A stretch of DNA of 64,000 nt from Diaporthe sp. PMI_573 (GCA_021399435.1 JAJTUP010000061.1:275848-339847); one strand, 5' to 3'; positions 1 through 9,600 are shown, numbered from the stretch's first letter. Notes: generated by a model not told the origin, from the letters alone. A program made the numbers and translations.

Positions 1-262
1 GTGTGTGGGGAAAGGGCCCTCTTTGATGCATAGAACCATGATGGGTGCCGAGTTGGCGACTTGCCGTCTGACTTCGGTGGACTGAAATGCACGACTGCAC
101 CGCGAGATCCCGCAAGAAACGAGCGCACCGCGACGACCCGGAGAATCTATCAAAATTCTAATTTTGTCCTCGAGTCTCCACACGGTATCGGACAACACGA
201 GGAGATCGTCAACTATACGAAACGACAGAGAGCGTAAAGACCCAGACGATACGACAGACGAC

Positions 263-574
263 ATGGTGATAGGACTACTTGTCCTCGCGTCCATACCGAC
301 GGTGACGGGCGTGGCCCAGGGCATCAGCGCGAAGAAACAGAATGCAAAGCTGAAGGAGAAGATCAATTTCAACATGACGGCAACGCTGTCCGTGGAAGTC
401 AATCTCCAACCACTTCATGGGACTGTCGGTGCTTGCTTCATGCTCTCATCACACCAGACACCCTTTCCCAGCCGTACCGAGTGTTCGCGAACCAGGCAGG
501 GTATGATGACTGACAGGTCTAACAGGCAGGACAGGAAGACAGTGGCCTGGGTCGGCAAGCCCCTGACAAAATAG
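263..574 (+). pseudogene. truncated conserved fungal hypothetical gene, 5' part
   Basis: An ORF opens at ATG 263 and begins MVIGLLVLASIPTVTGVAQ, followed by a Lys-rich stretch and NMTATLSVEV. This N-terminus (hydrophobic start, IPTVTGV, then a charged Lys/Gln helix) resembles a family of uncharacterised ascomycete proteins, which are usually longer. After about residue 50 the sequence stops looking protein-like, and the frame ends in the left arm of the hairpin element at 557-636. I infer a truncated gene or a first exon whose continuation is lost. The frame is open upstream to about 164, but without an ATG. The function is unknown. Confidence 0.4.
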
Positions 575-643
575 ATGGCACGCTCCCCCCTCCTTTAGCC
601 TCACCAAAAGCGTGCCAACTATTTTGTCAGGGGCTTGGTCGGC
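550..643. mobile_element. 80-bp hairpin MITE-like element with 7-bp target duplication
   Basis: Positions 557-584 and 609-636 form a 28-bp inverted repeat with one mismatch; the arms start AAGCCCCTGACAAAATAG. They are separated by a 24-nt loop. The direct repeat GGTCGGC lies immediately outside both ends (550-556 and 637-643), as expected for a target-site duplication. At 80 bp the element is almost all terminal repeat and has no coding capacity. It could be a minimal non-autonomous DNA transposon or a foldback element. A terminator hairpin is unlikely because of the exact flanking duplication. The family is not identified. Confidence 0.75.
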
Positions 644-1172
644 AGGGCGGGAAGGGAATGGTGATCGACGGCGCCCCCTGCTGTGATGTATCCCATGTAT
701 CCTCTGGTCCCACCGCCTGCCTGCCTCCTACGGCGGCCATTGCAAACCCCGTCTCGGTCTCCACAGGGGTCCCGCCCATGCAGTCACCAGCCAGCATCGA
801 TCCGACCAGCTGTGATTCAAGCCTGGATCACATCTGAGGGTGCAGATGATGAAACCCCGAAGGGGCTCTACGGCGGGTGAGGTATGGTCTCATTCTGGTT
901 CGACACCTTCGCATATCGCAAAGGAAGGGGGAAATCAGGTTTTGACGGCACGAGGGACACCATATAGGCCACGGATGTTCTGACAGGAAGGCTGCCGTGC
1001 AATGAAGAAGGGGAGACACTTGACATATCCATCCTTTTAAGACAAAAGGGAAATAATCACTTACCAGCGGCCGTTCTCCTTCTTTCTCTGCCAACATATC
1101 CAACACTAGCTTCTCCTCCACAACCAACTATACCCATACTACCTTCACCCACCAAGCCCCAGACCCGTCAAC
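644..1172. other. intergenic and probable 5' UTR of the 1173 gene
   Basis: I see no gene in this stretch. Short overlapping ORFs show no family resemblance. From about 1070 the top strand becomes rich in C and T (CTTCTTTCTCTGCC, CCAACTATACCC, ACCTTCACCC) and leads into GTCAACATGTC. This is the usual appearance of a fungal pyrimidine-rich promoter and leader. Confidence 0.4.
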
Positions 1173-1622
1173 ATGTCTTCCTCCCAAGAACGCCAGCCCC
1201 GCAGGCAAAAGAAGCAGCAGCAGGTGGTTGAGGAGTCCGAGTCTGACTCCGGCTCAGAGGAGCAGTATGAGCCCCCGAAGAGGTCAAACCGTCGCTCGCG
1301 CCAGCAGAACAACCAGATGCAGCAACGGCAGCAACAAATGCCCATGCAGAACCAGATGGGCGGTGGTGTCCCCGGCACAATGGGCAACGTTGCCAACCAG
1401 GCCATGCAGCAGCAAGGCGGCGGCGGCGGCGGCAAGTCAGACACGCTGCGGTTGAGGCTGGACTTGAACCTGGATATCGAAATCACTCTCAAGGCCAAGA
1501 TCCATGGTGATCTTGAGTTGGCTCTGCTGTATGTGCTCACCTTATTTATTTATTTGTTGTATCGACCCCTTGTTACTTTCTTGCCACCCAGCCCTTTAGT
1601 CCGTCTGACTTGGCCAGACTAA
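1173..1622 (+). CDS. small Gln/Gly-rich conserved fungal protein, probable intron
   Basis: The ATG at 1173 sits in GTCAACATGTC, a good fungal start context. The protein begins with a basic, Gln-rich and acidic low-complexity segment (about residues 1-55), then a Met/Gln-rich and Gly-rich stretch. It ends in the ordered block TLRLRLDLNLDIEITLKAKI, HGDLELALL, which I associate with a widespread ascomycete family of unknown function. Just after it, at 1529, GTATGT looks like a donor, and CCACCCAG at 1584-1591 looks like an acceptor. The 63-nt intron is in frame, so splicing and retention both reach the TAA at 1620. Nuclear RNA-related roles would fit the composition, but that is only a guess. 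Confidence 0.6.
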   Translation: MSSSQERQPRRQKKQQQVVEESESDSGSEEQYEPPKRSNRRSRQQNNQMQQRQQQMPMQNQMGGGVPGTMGNVANQAMQQQGGGGGGKSDTLRLRLDLNLDIEITLKAKIHGDLELALLYVLTLFIYLLYRPLVTFLPPSPLVRLTWPD

Positions 1623-1750
1623 ACTAGCAGTCGTCCGACTTTGGTCAGACTGGACTGGCAGTCTGACTGAGACGTGCAGACTGGACTATCGGTCCGTCCG
1701 TCACCATCAGACTAGACTACAGCGCAAACTGTGGTCTAGACTATTAGTCC
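1600..1750. repeat. degenerate GTCTGAC/CAGACT word array
   Basis: Over about 150 bp the words GTCTGAC, CAGACTGGAC, GTCCGACT and CAGACTA recur many times in both orientations at irregular spacing. There is no simple tandem period. The pattern resembles the subterminal regions of hAT-type transposons, and the hAT relic at 1961 lies nearby, but no terminal inverted repeat was found. Confidence 0.4.
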
Positions 1751-1960
1751 AAACATAACACATGACTCGTGGCCTTGCGCCGTACCTGCCTCCAAGCTTC
1801 CCAAAGCCATCGTCGAATTGTGTTGGAAGAACTTCCCCCCCAACTTCAGGGTCAAGATCAATATTAAAGTTTCAAGTCCTAGACGGGATCACTTAAAGAT
1901 ATAAAGCCCCAAAGGACCTCTCATTGCGATCATAATAACTGACCCAAAGAATAATTACAG

Positions 1961-2368
1961 TCAATAACAAGAACAGCCTTTTTTATTTTTATGAAGTGCA
2001 TTCAGCATCCCTACACGATCCAACAACAGAATCCAACAACAAAACGTCTCCGCGGCCGCCTTCCTTATCACCCTCAGAATCCTGAGCATCGGAGATTGTA
2101 CCCGATGCTGCCGGGTCAATATAGCAACACTAGAGTCGATAATTAGACAATCGAACACCTCCCGAAGCGGAATGCTTACTTCTGACGGGACTATTAGAGC
2201 GCTCCTGTCCCAGGATCGCAGACATTCCAACAGATTCAAAGTTTCAATATTCATAGATCCTCGCTGGTCAGTTACCGTAAGTTTGGCTTTGGAGAAGAGT
2301 CGCTCTGTCTCAGTAGACATAGGCGCAATCGACAGAATCAGACTTGCAAACAAATAAATCAGATGCAA
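1961..2368 (-). pseudogene. hAT transposase C-terminal fragment
   Basis: Translation of the minus strand gives LSIAPMSTETERLFSKAKLT followed by TDQRGSMNIETLNLLECLRSW. This is the conserved hAT C-terminal dimerisation core (P-M-S-x-E-x-E-R-x-F-S, then R-x-x-x and a closing LRSW). Everything upstream of this domain is missing. The homology starts inside the inverted repeat at 2339-2361, so the fragment seems cut where the neighbouring hAT element begins. The fragment cannot be a working transposase. It differs in sequence from the C-terminus of the 2710 protein, so it is a different hAT family. Confidence 0.75.
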
Positions 2369-2480
2369 ATCTATTCAAATCAAATCAAATTTATCCAAAT
2401 CAAATCAAATCAAATTGTCCCTGCGCTGACTCAAATCAAATCAAATCGGAGAGCCCAGATTTATTTGGATATCTGATTAT
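2362..2480. repeat. left CAAAT subterminal array
   Basis: The pentamer CAAAT recurs more than ten times as CAAATCAAATCAAAT runs, with ATTTG/TATTTGG forms near 2460-2480. The array lies between the inverted repeat at 2339-2361 and the hAT promoter region. In hAT elements such repeated words usually act as transposase-binding sites; that role is inferred here. Confidence 0.7.
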
Positions 2481-2709
2481 TTGGATATGCCCCACATCTG
2501 TAGCCAGGACCAATCAACGTTGAGAGCCTGCTAGGCCAAGAGTGCCCGCTATGCGCAATTGCTTTTTGCAGGCCGTGTCACCAAACTTTCTTTTTGCATT
2601 TTACGTGACGCGTTTGATTGTGAAATATATCTTGGGCGCGCTTGCCATATTGTGGAGGTAGATATTTGTAGCCGATAGCAAAACGGGGACAGCTCTGGCC
2701 TTCTCTGAA

Positions 2710-4998
2710 ATGGCGCAACCCGCAAGAGGGGAAGCGCCGTCAGTCGCCCTTTCTAGGGCATCCGCCAGTTTTAGCGTTCCCGAGAGCTCCCCTGACCTTG
2801 ACTCAGTAGAGCCCGGCGTGGACGCGACCGGCGATACATCGCCTTCGATCGACTACATTGGATATGAAGGCATCGATTGGAATCGCCTCGCAGGGTTCTC
2901 TATACGCAAGTATAGAAAAAGAGCGCGGACGGGATGGGTATGGGAACATGGGTTCGATATCGAGAAAAACGATTCCGGTCATCGATTCTGGCTTTGCAAA
3001 GCCTGCCATCGGAAGAAGGCTACAATTACCCACATGTACGATGCTGCATCCACAAGCCAAGCAAACAGTCATATGGAAGAAATCCACCACATCAACAGAG
3101 GCGGACCAATGCTACCACAGAGGAAGAAGCAGCGCACTCTTTTCGACATGGTTGATCTAGACTCCCACCGACCCAAGGATCAGGCTTTGATGAACGCCTT
3201 CATATCATCCTTTGAACCGCTTCGCTTTCAGCATCTCCTTATACGCTGGGTGGCATGCGACAACATCCCATTTCACAAGCTGGAGAGTCCGTACTTTCGC
3301 GACCTTATGGCTTACGCGAACAGCGCCATCGCGGATTCGGGCAGTATCCCAACCCATAGCACAATCCGCGACTGGATTGTGCGGTCCTTCAATCGTCACA
3401 AAGGCGTCGTGACGGAATTGCTTCGTCGGTCGCTCAGCCGCATTAACGTCTCCTTTGATGCGTGGTCCTCTCGAAAATTCACATCTCTACTCGGCCTTAC
3501 CGTACACTTTCTTGATGACGAAGGGAAGTTCCGTACGTTTCTCCTCGGTTTGCCACGGATTGAAGGTCGTCACTGTGGAGAAAACTTTGCCGACCGTGTC
3601 AGCGAGATAATCCACGAGTATGGGTTCGAGGATCGCGTCGGATATTTTGTCACAGACAATGCGGAGAGCAATGACACGTGCCTTGAAGACTTGGGCATTG
3701 AGTTGGGGTTCAAAAAGCAGCATCGTCGGCTCCGTTGCTGTGGCCACATCATCAACCTCGTCGCCCGATCCATTCTTTTCGGTACGGACGCCGACGCGTT
3801 CGAAGAGGATTGCCAGGCCGACAAAGAGATCCAAGATGAGGTTAAACTTTGGAGATCAAAGGGCTCCATCGGCAAGCTGCACAACATCGTTCACTGGGTG
3901 GAAAGGTCTGGCCAGCGCATTGAAAGGCTCCACAAGCTCCAATCCATTGAGAACACCGCCCTGGGCTTCGAACACAAAACAACCTACGATGTCGTCATGG
4001 ATAACGCTACTCGCTGGAACTCATCCGAGGCGATGATGGAGCGAGGTTACATGCTTCGCAATGCACTCGATTCGCTGGTCCAAGCGGAAGTGACAGAGTG
4101 GAACCAATACGTAGCCAGAAGGACACAGAACGGGGCAAAGCCGATGCCGAAGAAGTGCCGCAAGAAGCCTGCAATTGTGGATGATCGGATGGCCGCTGAG
4201 GACTGGTCCGTTATTGCAGAGTATTTGGCGATCCTGAAACCATTGAAGATCGCGACGAAGCGTCTAGAGGGCCGGCCGCGAGAAGGCAAATTCGGCGCGA
4301 TTTGGGAGGTTTTGTTGACAATGGAGTGGCTCCTGAAGCACTTAGAAGAGGCAAAGTTACAACATGAACGAGACGAGGAGCCTTACCTGCGAATTGGCTG
4401 CAATCTCGGCTGGATGAAGCTGGATCAATACTACGCCCTAACCGAGGACAGCCCTGCATACCTCGCAAGCCTCGTCCTCCATCCCGCATTTCGCTGGTCA
4501 ACCGTCGAGTCACAATGGTCTGATCATCCGGATTGGTTGGCCAGAGGAAGGGTGGCCGTGCAAGAGCTATGGGAGGAGTACCGAAGCCTCCCGGTCGAGC
4601 AAGATACGATACCGGAGCAGCCGACTGCTGCAAGGAAGACAACGGACCTGGATGACTTTATGACTTCAATTAGAAAACTCGGCGCCCAGCCTGCGCCTTC
4701 AGTGTGCTCCATGCGTGACGAGTACGCAGAATGGGTGGCCAGTACCGATCCGGGCGATTGTTTGGTAGACGACCCGATCCAGTATTGGCTTCTCCGCAGA
4801 CGCCAATATCCACGCTTGTCGCGAATGGCAATCGATCTCTTTTCCATTCCGGCTATGTCTTCGGAGCCAGAGCGAATATTTAGCCTTGCCGGACAGATGG
4901 TCACAGCTCAGAGAGGCCGCGTCAAAGCGGATCTTGTAGGAGCTGCTCAATGTCTTTCGTCGTGGGAGAAAAGTGGGGTTATCCAGATATCCAAATGA
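2710..4998 (+). CDS. hAT transposase, full length with BED zinc finger
   Basis: This 762-residue uninterrupted ORF has the complete hAT layout. A BED-type zinc finger lies at about residues 76-127, with WVWEHGF, the Cys pair C96/C99 and His pair H121/H126. The RNase H-like core shows FDAWSSRKF (about 244), a VTDNAESND block (about 316) and DNATRWNS (about 435), with the helical insertion between. The C-terminal dimerisation domain (about 700-755) reads IPAMSSEPERIFSLAGQM and ends WEKSGVIQISK. The 762-residue length is normal for fungal hAT proteins, and there are no stops or frameshifts. The start at 2710 is the first ATG of the frame. It is nuclear and would cut and paste DNA carrying its own ends. 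The clean ORF suggests recent arrival. Confidence 0.92.
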   Translation: MAQPARGEAPSVALSRASASFSVPESSPDLDSVEPGVDATGDTSPSIDYIGYEGIDWNRLAGFSIRKYRKRARTGWVWEHGFDIEKNDSGHRFWLCKACHRKKATITHMYDAASTSQANSHMEEIHHINRGGPMLPQRKKQRTLFDMVDLDSHRPKDQALMNAFISSFEPLRFQHLLIRWVACDNIPFHKLESPYFRDLMAYANSAIADSGSIPTHSTIRDWIVRSFNRHKGVVTELLRRSLSRINVSFDAWSSRKFTSLLGLTVHFLDDEGKFRTFLLGLPRIEGRHCGENFADRVSEIIHEYGFEDRVGYFVTDNAESNDTCLEDLGIELGFKKQHRRLRCCGHIINLVARSILFGTDADAFEEDCQADKEIQDEVKLWRSKGSIGKLHNIVHWVERSGQRIERLHKLQSIENTALGFEHKTTYDVVMDNATRWNSSEAMMERGYMLRNALDSLVQAEVTEWNQYVARRTQNGAKPMPKKCRKKPAIVDDRMAAEDWSVIAEYLAILKPLKIATKRLEGRPREGKFGAIWEVLLTMEWLLKHLEEAKLQHERDEEPYLRIGCNLGWMKLDQYYALTEDSPAYLASLVLHPAFRWSTVESQWSDHPDWLARGRVAVQELWEEYRSLPVEQDTIPEQPTAARKTTDLDDFMTSIRKLGAQPAPSVCSMRDEYAEWVASTDPGDCLVDDPIQYWLLRRRQYPRLSRMAIDLFSIPAMSSEPERIFSLAGQMVTAQRGRVKADLVGAAQCLSSWEKSGVIQISK

Positions 4999-5090
4999 GA
5001 TCCAAATCGATTCAAATCAAATCAAATCAAATCAAATCGATGATTTTACTATCCAAATCAAATCAAATTGGACCCCTGATTTGATTTGAT
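4998..5090. repeat. right CAAAT/ATTTG subterminal array
   Basis: Directly after the transposase stop, runs of CAAATCAAATCAAATCAAAT occur at about 5015-5035 and 5055-5067, then the inverted form TGATTTGATTTGATTTATTTG at the outer end. This mirrors the left array and supports a matched pair of element ends. Confidence 0.7.
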
Positions 5091-5109
5091 TTATTTGTTT
5101 GCAAGTCTG

Positions 5110-6316
5110 GTAATCTCATCCAGCTCTGATGATGCCTGTACACTATGAAGAGATATAATTTGGCGCGCCAAGCTCGTGAGCTCCTGGATTTCGGACCTCA
5201 CTTCATTCAGACGAGCCATGAATCTGTCACTAAAAGAGTCCAGCATAGTTGCCTTGATCAATCTCAACCTAGGAAGGTGTCGATGCGTGGGTCGCCTATT
5301 ATGACCGGAGGCTGAAGGCTGTGCTGCTGACTGCATATCGCATGTTGCACAAGCCCCCGCTCCTTGCCTGCCCATCATTACTGTTGAAAATAGTGGCCAC
5401 CTCCGCCTCCGACGGTCGACGCCACCTGATCCGCTAGCTTGTCTAGTATAAACCCTCGAGCGCGGTCCGCAGCGCAACGGCACGTAATGCTTGGTACAAC
5501 GGCGCGGGGCGTAATCTGCATTTGCGTCAATTGCCCAGAGAAAGTCCAAGGAGAGCACTTTTCGGGCCCCCGCGGGACAGACATCATAATTCAAGCGACA
5601 GTCTCGTTCTCGTACTCGGGAAAAATGGTGTTGTTCCCATTTGGAGAAGCGGATCTAAATCATCTAACACAACATGCTTCCCGCCTGAACCTTGTGCTAA
5701 CGATGTCCACAGGTCTGATTCGCCAGCTCTATAGGACGACAGGGGTCCTGTGAGTCCAAGGTAACACCAAGGTGGAGTGTGATACACGGCCCGTTCGATT
5801 AACACTGCCCGCAGCGAGCTTGTCCCTTTCGGTTGTTGGGGTTGGAGGTGGCAAGCAACAGCTGAGGCCAAAGCTGTGTGTGTGCGTCAATGATGTGTTA
5901 CTTATAACCCAGCTCGTCTGCCAAAAATGTCATCCGACATCATTACTTCATTACGAACAGAAACATCGCATCCTTACGCGGACGCGTGCCTCGAAATTGC
6001 AAGACTTGGAGAACACAATCCTGGGATCCACAGATGATGACACAGAGCACAACGGATGACATTGCAGTCTTGTACGAAATTGAGAAAGAGACAATGGGCC
6101 AGAGACCCAAACAACTCAACCAACTCAACGGACGACCTATATTGAGTGAATTGGCTTAGTAATCGCCGACCTCTCGTTGAGTTGATCAACTGAACGCTTT
6201 CGTTGAATGGATTGACGTTGAGTTGGCGTGAGGGAACGATCATGTGACTTTCATAATTTATGAATAGTCTCACTTTATGAATATTGTGTAAATAGCTTAA
6301 GTCGGAGTTTTCCTTA
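5110..6316. other. no recognisable gene; word array near 6111-6231
   Basis: About 1.2 kb between the hAT and the pogo element. An open minus frame at 5091-5594 contains a plausible helical tail (FSDRFMARLNEVRSEIQEL) but I recognise no family. Near 6111-6231 the words CAACTCAAC, GTTGAGTTG and GTTGA are repeated in both orientations, which looks like transposon subterminal DNA. Confidence 0.4.
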
Positions 6317-6488
6317 ACGTAGGTGGACAGTCAGCCGGTCAGGACACATGCCCGGTCAGTTTTGCTAACTCTGCCAACTTTTGCCAACCCTAGCACCCAC
6401 CTGAGGCCAACATATCAATAAAAATTGGCACCAATTGGTGCCAACTGGTCCCAATTGCTTATTTTTAATCGATTTGGTCAATTTAGAG
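6317..6488 (+). repeat. left terminal inverted repeat of pogo element
   Basis: A 172-bp arm beginning at the TA insertion site. It contains the near-tandem phrases CTGCCAACTTTTGCCAACCC and AGCACCCACC, and a 20-bp palindrome. Related arm sequence occurs at 36539-36640. Confidence 0.92.
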
Positions 6489-6638
6489 TGGTTGGGGTGG
6501 CTGCAGTGCCGGTCTGAAGTGGCTGACTTTTGGTGGGAAAATCGCGTTCCCCACCAAAATGGAGCATTTCAACCATGCAGAATCAACCTCAATCTACACC
6601 AGCCAAATCAACTATTTTGGCGGTCCGACGCGGACCGC

Positions 6639-8321
6639 TTAAGAATGTACTATTATACACTCTGAATCTGACTGACTAGACTCTTCTGCATCTTTCTCAC
6701 AAGTTCTTGCGTTATGCCCAGTCTCGCCGCAGTTGCCACATCGTCGTTTGCTCGGTCCGCCGCGGTCCGCCTCCTCAGCACCACCAGCCATTTCACCAGC
6801 CGGCCGCTTCCCCTTTTGTTTTTCTTCAATTATCACCTGAGATTCCTCAATACTAAGTGCCCCTCCAAGCTGGACCCGACTTCTTTTGGCCCTCCGGCGC
6901 TTGGCGAGCCCAATATTAGCCTTCTCAAGGGTACGGACCCGATCATTCAAAAGAGTAATCTGATGCGCCATTGCTTGTGCACCCTTTGTAAACTTCTCAA
7001 TTGCCTGGATAATTGGTGTAGGGGAGCTGCCCTGATGGGCTGAGATCTTGCCCTTGATAAAACTTGATTGCTGGACAGTCTGGTGGGCATTGGAAGGTGT
7101 TTGTGATTCCCATTTCGATGGTGACACAGGGAGGGATTGTACTGGAGTTTGTAGGCGGACATCCAGCTTGGAAATGACAGAATCTGGGTCCCATGGAGAA
7201 ATCCCAGCTCCTCTGAACCCAGATCTCATGTTTTCTTCCGTAAAGACCTTGTCGTGGGCTGCCTTAAACGCAATGAAGAACTCGGACTTGGTGATGTGGT
7301 TGATCGAGGCCCGGATGAAGAGGTTGATCTCATCGCCGTATGCACGCTTCAATAGCGAAAATAATGCAACGTCCAATGGCTGGGTAGATGAGATGAATGT
7401 GGTGGCATGCTAATAGGGATAATGTTGTTTTCCTTGCAGTACTGTTCGAACTCTGCTGATACATGGCTCTCGTGTCCATCCAGGATGAGCATCCGGTATT
7501 TGCCCATTGTACGCTTAATTGTATGCTTATTAAAGTGCTGAATCCATTCTAGACCAGTCTTGTTATCCGTCCATCCATTTGGAGTAGGCTTGATTACCCA
7601 ATCGGCAGGAAAACCCGACTCTGTGGTCCAGTTTGCAAGGTGGTAGGCGCCTTGGACAATGACGAATGGCGGGATACACCAGCCCTTTGCATTGATGCAT
7701 TCAATAGCTGTTGCCCATTCACGGTTTCCAGGCTGTATAGATTTAGCCTTTCCATGCCGATCAGAGCGTGTAACAACCAGGGTTGAGGTTATCTGGCCCA
7801 TCATGAAGCCAGTTTCGTCGAAGTTGTAGAGATCGTCATCTGTGATCCCATACTTGGCCATCATGTTGCGAAGTAGTCGGAACCAGTTTCCAATGACCTC
7901 AGGATCTTCGCAGAGGGCCCTCTGGTAGTCGTAAGGCCGAGAGAATCTTGTTTTCAAGCTTGGTTGTGCATCCACAAAGCGTCGTGCCCATCTGGTGCCA
8001 ACAGGCTTGCCATCACGCGACGCCAGCAGGAGGTTGGCCATATCTTCCACACCAGAAAGCCGCATTGGAAATCCTCGTGCATCTTGCTCAATGATGTATT
8101 GAACAAGTGTTTGCTCTTCGACTGGCTCCAGTTTATGCTTCTCGACGCGTGATTCTTCGCGACGGGGTCGGTTGTTCATCCTGTCGTTGAGTGTACTATA
8201 AGGGATGTTAAAGATCCGTGCAGCCTGGCGTGCACTTAAGGGTTTCTTTTGATTTTTTTTTGGAATTTGTGATTGCTTGAAGGGCTAGAATGATCTTGTC
8301 TTCTTTTGAGTAGATTGGCAT
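6639..8321 (-). pseudogene. pogo/Fot-like DDE transposase, two frameshifts, zinc knuckle
   Basis: The gene starts at ATG 8321 (MPIYSKEDKI). A run of A bases near 8254-8262 shifts the frame, after which the helix-turn-helix phrase ARQAARIFNIPYSTLNDRM leads into the CENP-B-type DNA-binding region. The DDE_1 core shows LYNFDETGFMMG and LILDGHESHVS, then PPHSSHL. A second shift at about 7385 breaks the frame just before QPLDVALFSLLKRAYG. The restored spacing between the last two acidic residues is 35. The C-terminus carries a CCHC zinc knuckle (CGNCGETGHNARTC) and an acidic tail ending at 6639. The total of about 560 residues is normal for the family. Both lesions are single-base and could be sequencing errors in homopolymers, particularly the A run. 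Confidence 0.85.
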
Positions 8322-8469
8322 TGTAGATGTTGAATTCTAGCGTGTTGAATATTTAAGTAGGTAGAGTGATGCGAGACTGACGCGAAAAATGGGAACGCGA
8401 TCTGCACCAAAAACAAACCCGCCCACCCAAACTTTAAACTTTCAGACTGGCATTGCAACTCCACCACAC

Positions 8470-8641
8470 CTCTAAATTGACCAAATCAATTAAAAATAAG
8501 CAATTGGGACCAGTTGGCACCAATTGGTGCCAATTTTTATTGATATGTTGGCCTCAGGTGGGTGCTAGGGTTGGCAAAAGTTGGCAGAGTTAGCAAAACT
8601 GACCGGGCATGTGTCCTGACCGGCTGACTGTCCACCTACGT
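8470..8641 (-). repeat. right terminal inverted repeat of pogo element
   Basis: Reverse complement of 6317-6488 over 172 bp with one mismatch (C/T in the AATCGATTTGG region). It is followed by TA at 8642-8643. Confidence 0.92.
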
Positions 8642-8643
8642 TA

Positions 8644-8970
8644 AGCGTCTCTTTCTTTACTCGTAAAAATCATCTTACCAAAGTCACACTCGACCTCGTT
8701 CGTGCTCTTGTCCTGTCACAGTTGGCCTAATTGACGAGATATTCGCGACATGCTCCACCAGTTATTCCCACCCATTCTCCTCTTCTGCCAGCTCTCCCGC
8801 TCGGCCGAGAAATGACGCCATTGACTCTCTTGCGCCCGCCTCGCTTCTGGCGCTGCTCTCGACCTCGATTTGCGTGGGAACGAACAGAGGATCCAGGTCG
8901 TCGATTATCTTGGCTTGTAGCCACGAACGCAGCACTAGACACATCCCGATTATATCGACTTTGAGGCGGC
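8644..8970. other. intergenic; nothing recognised
   Basis: Moderately CT-rich sequence between the pogo element and the LINE relic. Several short overlapping frames lack family resemblance. Confidence 0.3.
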
Positions 8971-8974
8971 TGCG

Positions 8975-9600
8975 CAGGGGAGTCACTCAGTTGGTCGGGC
9001 TGTTACCGCAAGCAGGGAATCCTTCAGCACCGGGGCCCTCACCAGCAGGTCCCGGCACGATGAAATCACCTGCAGTAAAGACACTCATGTTGGAGCCATA
9101 CATGCCACCATTGTAGACCTGGACGGTCCTCCCACCATTGGCGACTTTCCTCCCAGGGAGAAAGAGAGGTTGCTTCGGTGGGTTTCTGTACATTGGAGCA
9201 TCTCTGCTCGGTGCCTTGTCCATTGCGCGCATCGGAAAAGGAAGTGTTCTACCGTTTCTCTTGCCTGGTTGCATGCACATTGGTCTGAGGACGTTGGTTT
9301 GATCCGGTACAGGTATGTGTTGAGTCTGCCCATACTTGTCCTGAGTTGAGCGAGCATGCTCGCCTCTTTCCATGTGAGTCGGTCGTACAGCGTACGCGTG
9401 TGTTTGCCCGGTAGCGCGGCGTCCACTCTCTCGGAGTGCTTTCCAACGTTTTTTGGCAGGCCTCTGGTGTTACCATGTTCACGCCTCGCTCCGTTCAGCG
9501 TTATTGACTGCATGTTGGGGGTCTCTGTCTGTGGGGTGGTGCCCTGCCGGGTGGCGGCTTTGGCATTTTCCTTACATTCTCTTTAACGGCCACAGACCGT
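8975..9600 (-). pseudogene. Tad1-type LINE, ORF2 C-terminal fragment
   Basis: On the minus strand the frame reads TLYDRLTWKEASMLAQLRTS, MGRLNTYLYRIKPTSSDQCA, then ETVEHFLFRC and a SFSLGGKS motif. This is the conserved region after the RNase H domain of fungal Tad-like non-LTR retrotransposons, including the C-x-C...H...C zinc-binding pattern (CACNQARETVEHFLFRC). Upstream residues (TTPQTETPNMQSITLNGA) match the linker after RNase H. The frame shifts near 9100 before the final helix. Only the 3' end is present, the usual result of 5' truncation on insertion. It is not functional. Confidence 0.8.

Larger units (their letters stand above)
2339..5109 (+). mobile_element. hAT element with CAAAT arrays and inverted outer repeats
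   Basis: The intact transposase at 2710-4998 is enclosed by inverted copies of a 23-bp sequence, CAGACTTGCAAACAAATAAA plus TCA, at 2339-2361 (plus) and 5087-5109 (minus). Just inside lie arrays of CAAAT pentamers: about 2362-2480 on the left and 4998-5090 on the right. The likely element is therefore about 2.77 kb. The bases flanking the inverted repeats (GACAGAAT and GTAATCTC) do not form an 8-bp duplication, so either the true ends differ or one end has been rearranged. Confidence 0.65.
6317..8641 (-). mobile_element. pogo/Fot-type element with 172-bp terminal inverted repeats
   Basis: The element starts ACGTAGGTGGACAGTCAGCC at 6317 and ends with the reverse complement at 8641. The two arms (6317-6488 and 8470-8641) match over 172 bp with a single mismatch. 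Both ends abut TA (6315-6316 and 8642-8643), the target duplication of the Tc1/mariner superfamily. The total length is 2325 bp. Inside each arm lies a palindrome, TTGGCACCAATTGGTGCCAA. It carries one minus-strand transposase gene with two frameshifts. The near-identical arms point to recent movement, perhaps with transposase supplied from elsewhere. Confidence 0.93.

Noticed and set aside
1145..1540. Cys-rich minus-strand ORF opposite the Gln-rich gene
   Set aside because: Its Cys and Pro richness is the antisense of CAG/GGC-rich codons of the plus-strand gene; a shadow frame.
5091..5594. Minus-strand 167-residue ORF as a gene
   Set aside because: Only its last 60 residues look protein-like, it ends inside the hAT outer repeat, and no family is recognised.
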